Shown here piece after piece: positions 5,101-5,442 of a stretch of 5,442 nt of DNA. Each line of letters opens with the position of its first letter. The first letter of the stretch is position 1. The DNA comes from an uncultured Clostridia bacterium (GTDB taxonomy: Bacteria > Bacillota > Clostridia > Oscillospirales > Ruminococcaceae). Location of the stretch: contig CANQOJ010000153.1 in assembly GCA_947625455.1 (NCBI GenBank), forward strand, positions 1 through 5,442, read 5' to 3'. The translations under genes and the position numbers were made by a program. The notes below the pieces were generated by a model. It saw nothing but the letters and a program-made list of their open reading frames with translations, was not told the DNA's origin and searched no databases.

Positions 5101-5442
5101 CTCGACCAGCAAGTGGGATGAATACTATAACAACCCCGAAGTCGGCACTTCAAAGGACCTTAAAGCCGTTCCGACTAAAGAGGTCATTCAGAATGATATC
5201 TCGCTTGGCAGCCTTCCCGAAATGATTCAGGGAAAGTTAGAAAAAGGTTGGGAAGGCGACTATTCAAAAGGCAACGGCGGGTTTATCTATACGGGCAGCG
5301 ATGATTTCACATTAGAAGCCAACGCTACTGAATACTATTATTATACGCCCGACAACAACAGCGGCACAACAACCGATTATCTCACAGCTGTACATGCGCA
5401 TGATTATTCGGAAGAACTTTATGAGCATGAGGGAAAAGCCGC
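2135..5442 (+). CDS. Large secreted protein with split vWA domain and two inserted LamG-like domains (3' end outside window)
   Basis: The frame is open for 1,102 codons to the window edge. Residues 1-34 are a signal peptide: MKSLFKR, a hydrophobic core (FVAFTLCVVMAFALVG), and likely cleavage around IFA-AS. Cys14 lies in the core without a lipobox, so a lipoprotein is unlikely. Residues 40-270 form a beta-rich region of unknown family. VTLESWYGG then leads into ADIGLILDASGSM, the first strand and MIDAS motif (D285, S287, S289) of a vWA domain, a metal-dependent ligand-binding fold. The rest of the vWA domain does not follow. Instead come a linker (KLGYSGYSYYVYD, residues 398-410), LamG-like domain 1 (about 453-695) and LamG-like domain 2 (about 708-947), whose ends (FCVFNKVLNSGEIETLN; IDELFVYNKALDESEVSQLY) are typical of concanavalin A-like LamG folds. 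Residues 953-994 repeat an earlier motif. The remaining vWA strands and any wall anchor should lie downstream. Likely an extracellular binding or adhesin protein; the ligand is unknown. A candidate invertible promoter precedes it. Confidence 0.92.
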   Translation, partial: MKSLFKRFVAFTLCVVMAFALVGDLGGALPIFAASTSSEPVANDWYTKVLALDVIHRSAYNNDPVIYHEVIYYNGSSFDNDYISYNEGSGIVTVNTIDDYGVFVGFAVLAGNDIVSFATEDGKEVLKIDYKSVIDGKSLVHEVKINVFYMDEPHYGADFGAGSGTGDENDVCYIALDENGNILEKGTSTVNDKVEDRFYIVDPDWVITDINGKLSLNNGDFYKKYNFNAGGVAKLYNTSAGLHTDKTVYATEAYGDDISGSRTFDVTLESWYGGNATADIGLILDASGSMAFSASDMIPMQLGQGDNITELEEIFTWLDHNTADVTYSYDKELEERAERKYGNYTLSYDEATKEYTLSTNDSKGYYYTSDGSSEAGATYTFKANEYLPPEVVDILLKQKDTDNSKLGYSGYSYYVYDRRDSHSEFNPLGYWGGRFAKTDPYTVTTTYPAPEDMIGHYTFDDTLKNEIGSGEAAFINNVEKGKTFDKDSAPTEAVAPEYVDGDPKTLDLTATAEQGALLADVKATESFTISMRVKAGELLTSGSGVDKTPLVYIGSGTDNYISVYRQGGGSDPRRRIIVAVNGSTVENIGNVFQKANKGLGTDSWVNISLTYNNSTKQANVYLSVKAKENGTNDEGTSFDIDLSGYTLDFSNADIIIGGDVVNKPHTNRYTDTQMTTFCVFNKVLNSGEIETLNTEKNISNSSTMESIGGLTAFYDFGDGEGDKLGNRVTSASGSLTFIEQAKDGSFTKTPLTGDTELEPNYKDSALNLTQTAKNGGILLDAVPTDKNNFSISFNVKNVENDTPTHEAELVYMGPSDTTKTYYNIFRSQNETETKSGDTRHIRFSQESKYGTKASGSNAFNQKDNPWKTVTFTVNNGAVTAYVDGAKSTGVVTSDVALSPLTETDFAIILGGLKDLYDGKDILIDELFVYNKALDESEVSQLYKSLQDPEPVASSKYVALDDSGNIIASIDAKLVNEGNPDAMRGWYYVNSTSKWDEYYNNPEVGTSKDLKAVPTKEVIQNDISLGSLPEMIQGKLEKGWEGDYSKGNGGFIYTGSDDFTLEANATEYYYYTPDNNSGTTTDYLTAVHAHDYSEELYEHEGKA
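3491..4975 (+). repeat. Tandem pair of homologous LamG-like domains within the vWA gene
   Basis: The two units align along their length in protein. Unit 1 has IGHYTFDD, then LDLTATAEQGALLADV, FTISMRV and LVYIGSG. Unit 2 has LTAFYDFGDG, then LNLTQTAKNGGILLDAV, FSISFNV and LVYMGPS. Both close with an [F/V]xxFNKxL or VYNKALxxxE segment. Nucleotide identity is low, so this is an old duplication or two acquisitions from one domain family. Unit 1 has the lower GC content (about 23% over 3961-4020, by hand count) and unit 2 about 38% over 4741-4800, against about 65% at 2941-3000 and 53% at 5041-5100. The junction between the units (4381-4440) is back at about 55%. Confidence 0.8.

Overview
The window looks like part of a genome from an anaerobic Firmicute, probably a gut or rumen Clostridia (Oscillospiraceae/Ruminococcaceae-like). 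This is inferred from two things: the mobilisation proteins resemble those of integrative elements in that group, and the large secreted protein has a Gram-positive-type signal peptide with von Willebrand A (vWA) and laminin-G-like (LamG) domains. No taxonomic marker gene is present, so the assignment rests on recalled protein style only.

Layout. Positions 1-488 (+) hold the 3' part of a GNAT-type acetyltransferase gene that starts outside the window. A hairpin at 521-542 follows. Positions 526 to about 1332 (-) hold a decayed mobilisation module. Its mobC-like relaxosome gene has a frameshift and apparently an internal deletion. It overlaps a relaxase gene whose N-terminal nuclease core is intact in appearance but which stops after about 172 residues. 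Positions 1333-1866 contain no convincing intact gene: a terminator-like hairpin, a GC-rich stretch with short imperfect repeats, and a possible 30-codon gene relic. A strong bidirectional terminator hairpin lies at 1867-1899.

From 1901 to 2134 is the upstream region of the main gene, and it is the most interesting part. An AT-rich segment is bounded by a perfect 16-bp inverted repeat, which is doubled on the left side (1908-1923 and 1928-1943 versus 2055-2070). Inside it is a good extended -10 promoter (TTGATT, 17 nt, TGC-TAAAAT) that points away from the downstream gene and into the 1867-1899 terminator. I could not see a comparable promoter facing the gene. This is the layout expected of an invertible, phase-variable promoter caught in the OFF orientation. 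That reading is inference: no invertase gene is in the window and inversion cannot be shown from one sequence.

From 2135 to the right edge (+) runs a single open frame of more than 1,100 codons. It encodes a secreted protein with a signal peptide, an N-terminal beta-rich region, the first strand and MIDAS motif (DASGS) of a vWA domain, then two tandem homologous LamG-like domains that appear to be inserted into the vWA domain, then a region repeating an earlier motif. The C-terminus, and therefore the anchoring mode and the rest of the vWA domain, lies beyond the window. The LamG cores are clearly AT-richer than the surrounding coding sequence, suggesting a mosaic origin. A surface or adhesin-type role is plausible but inferred.
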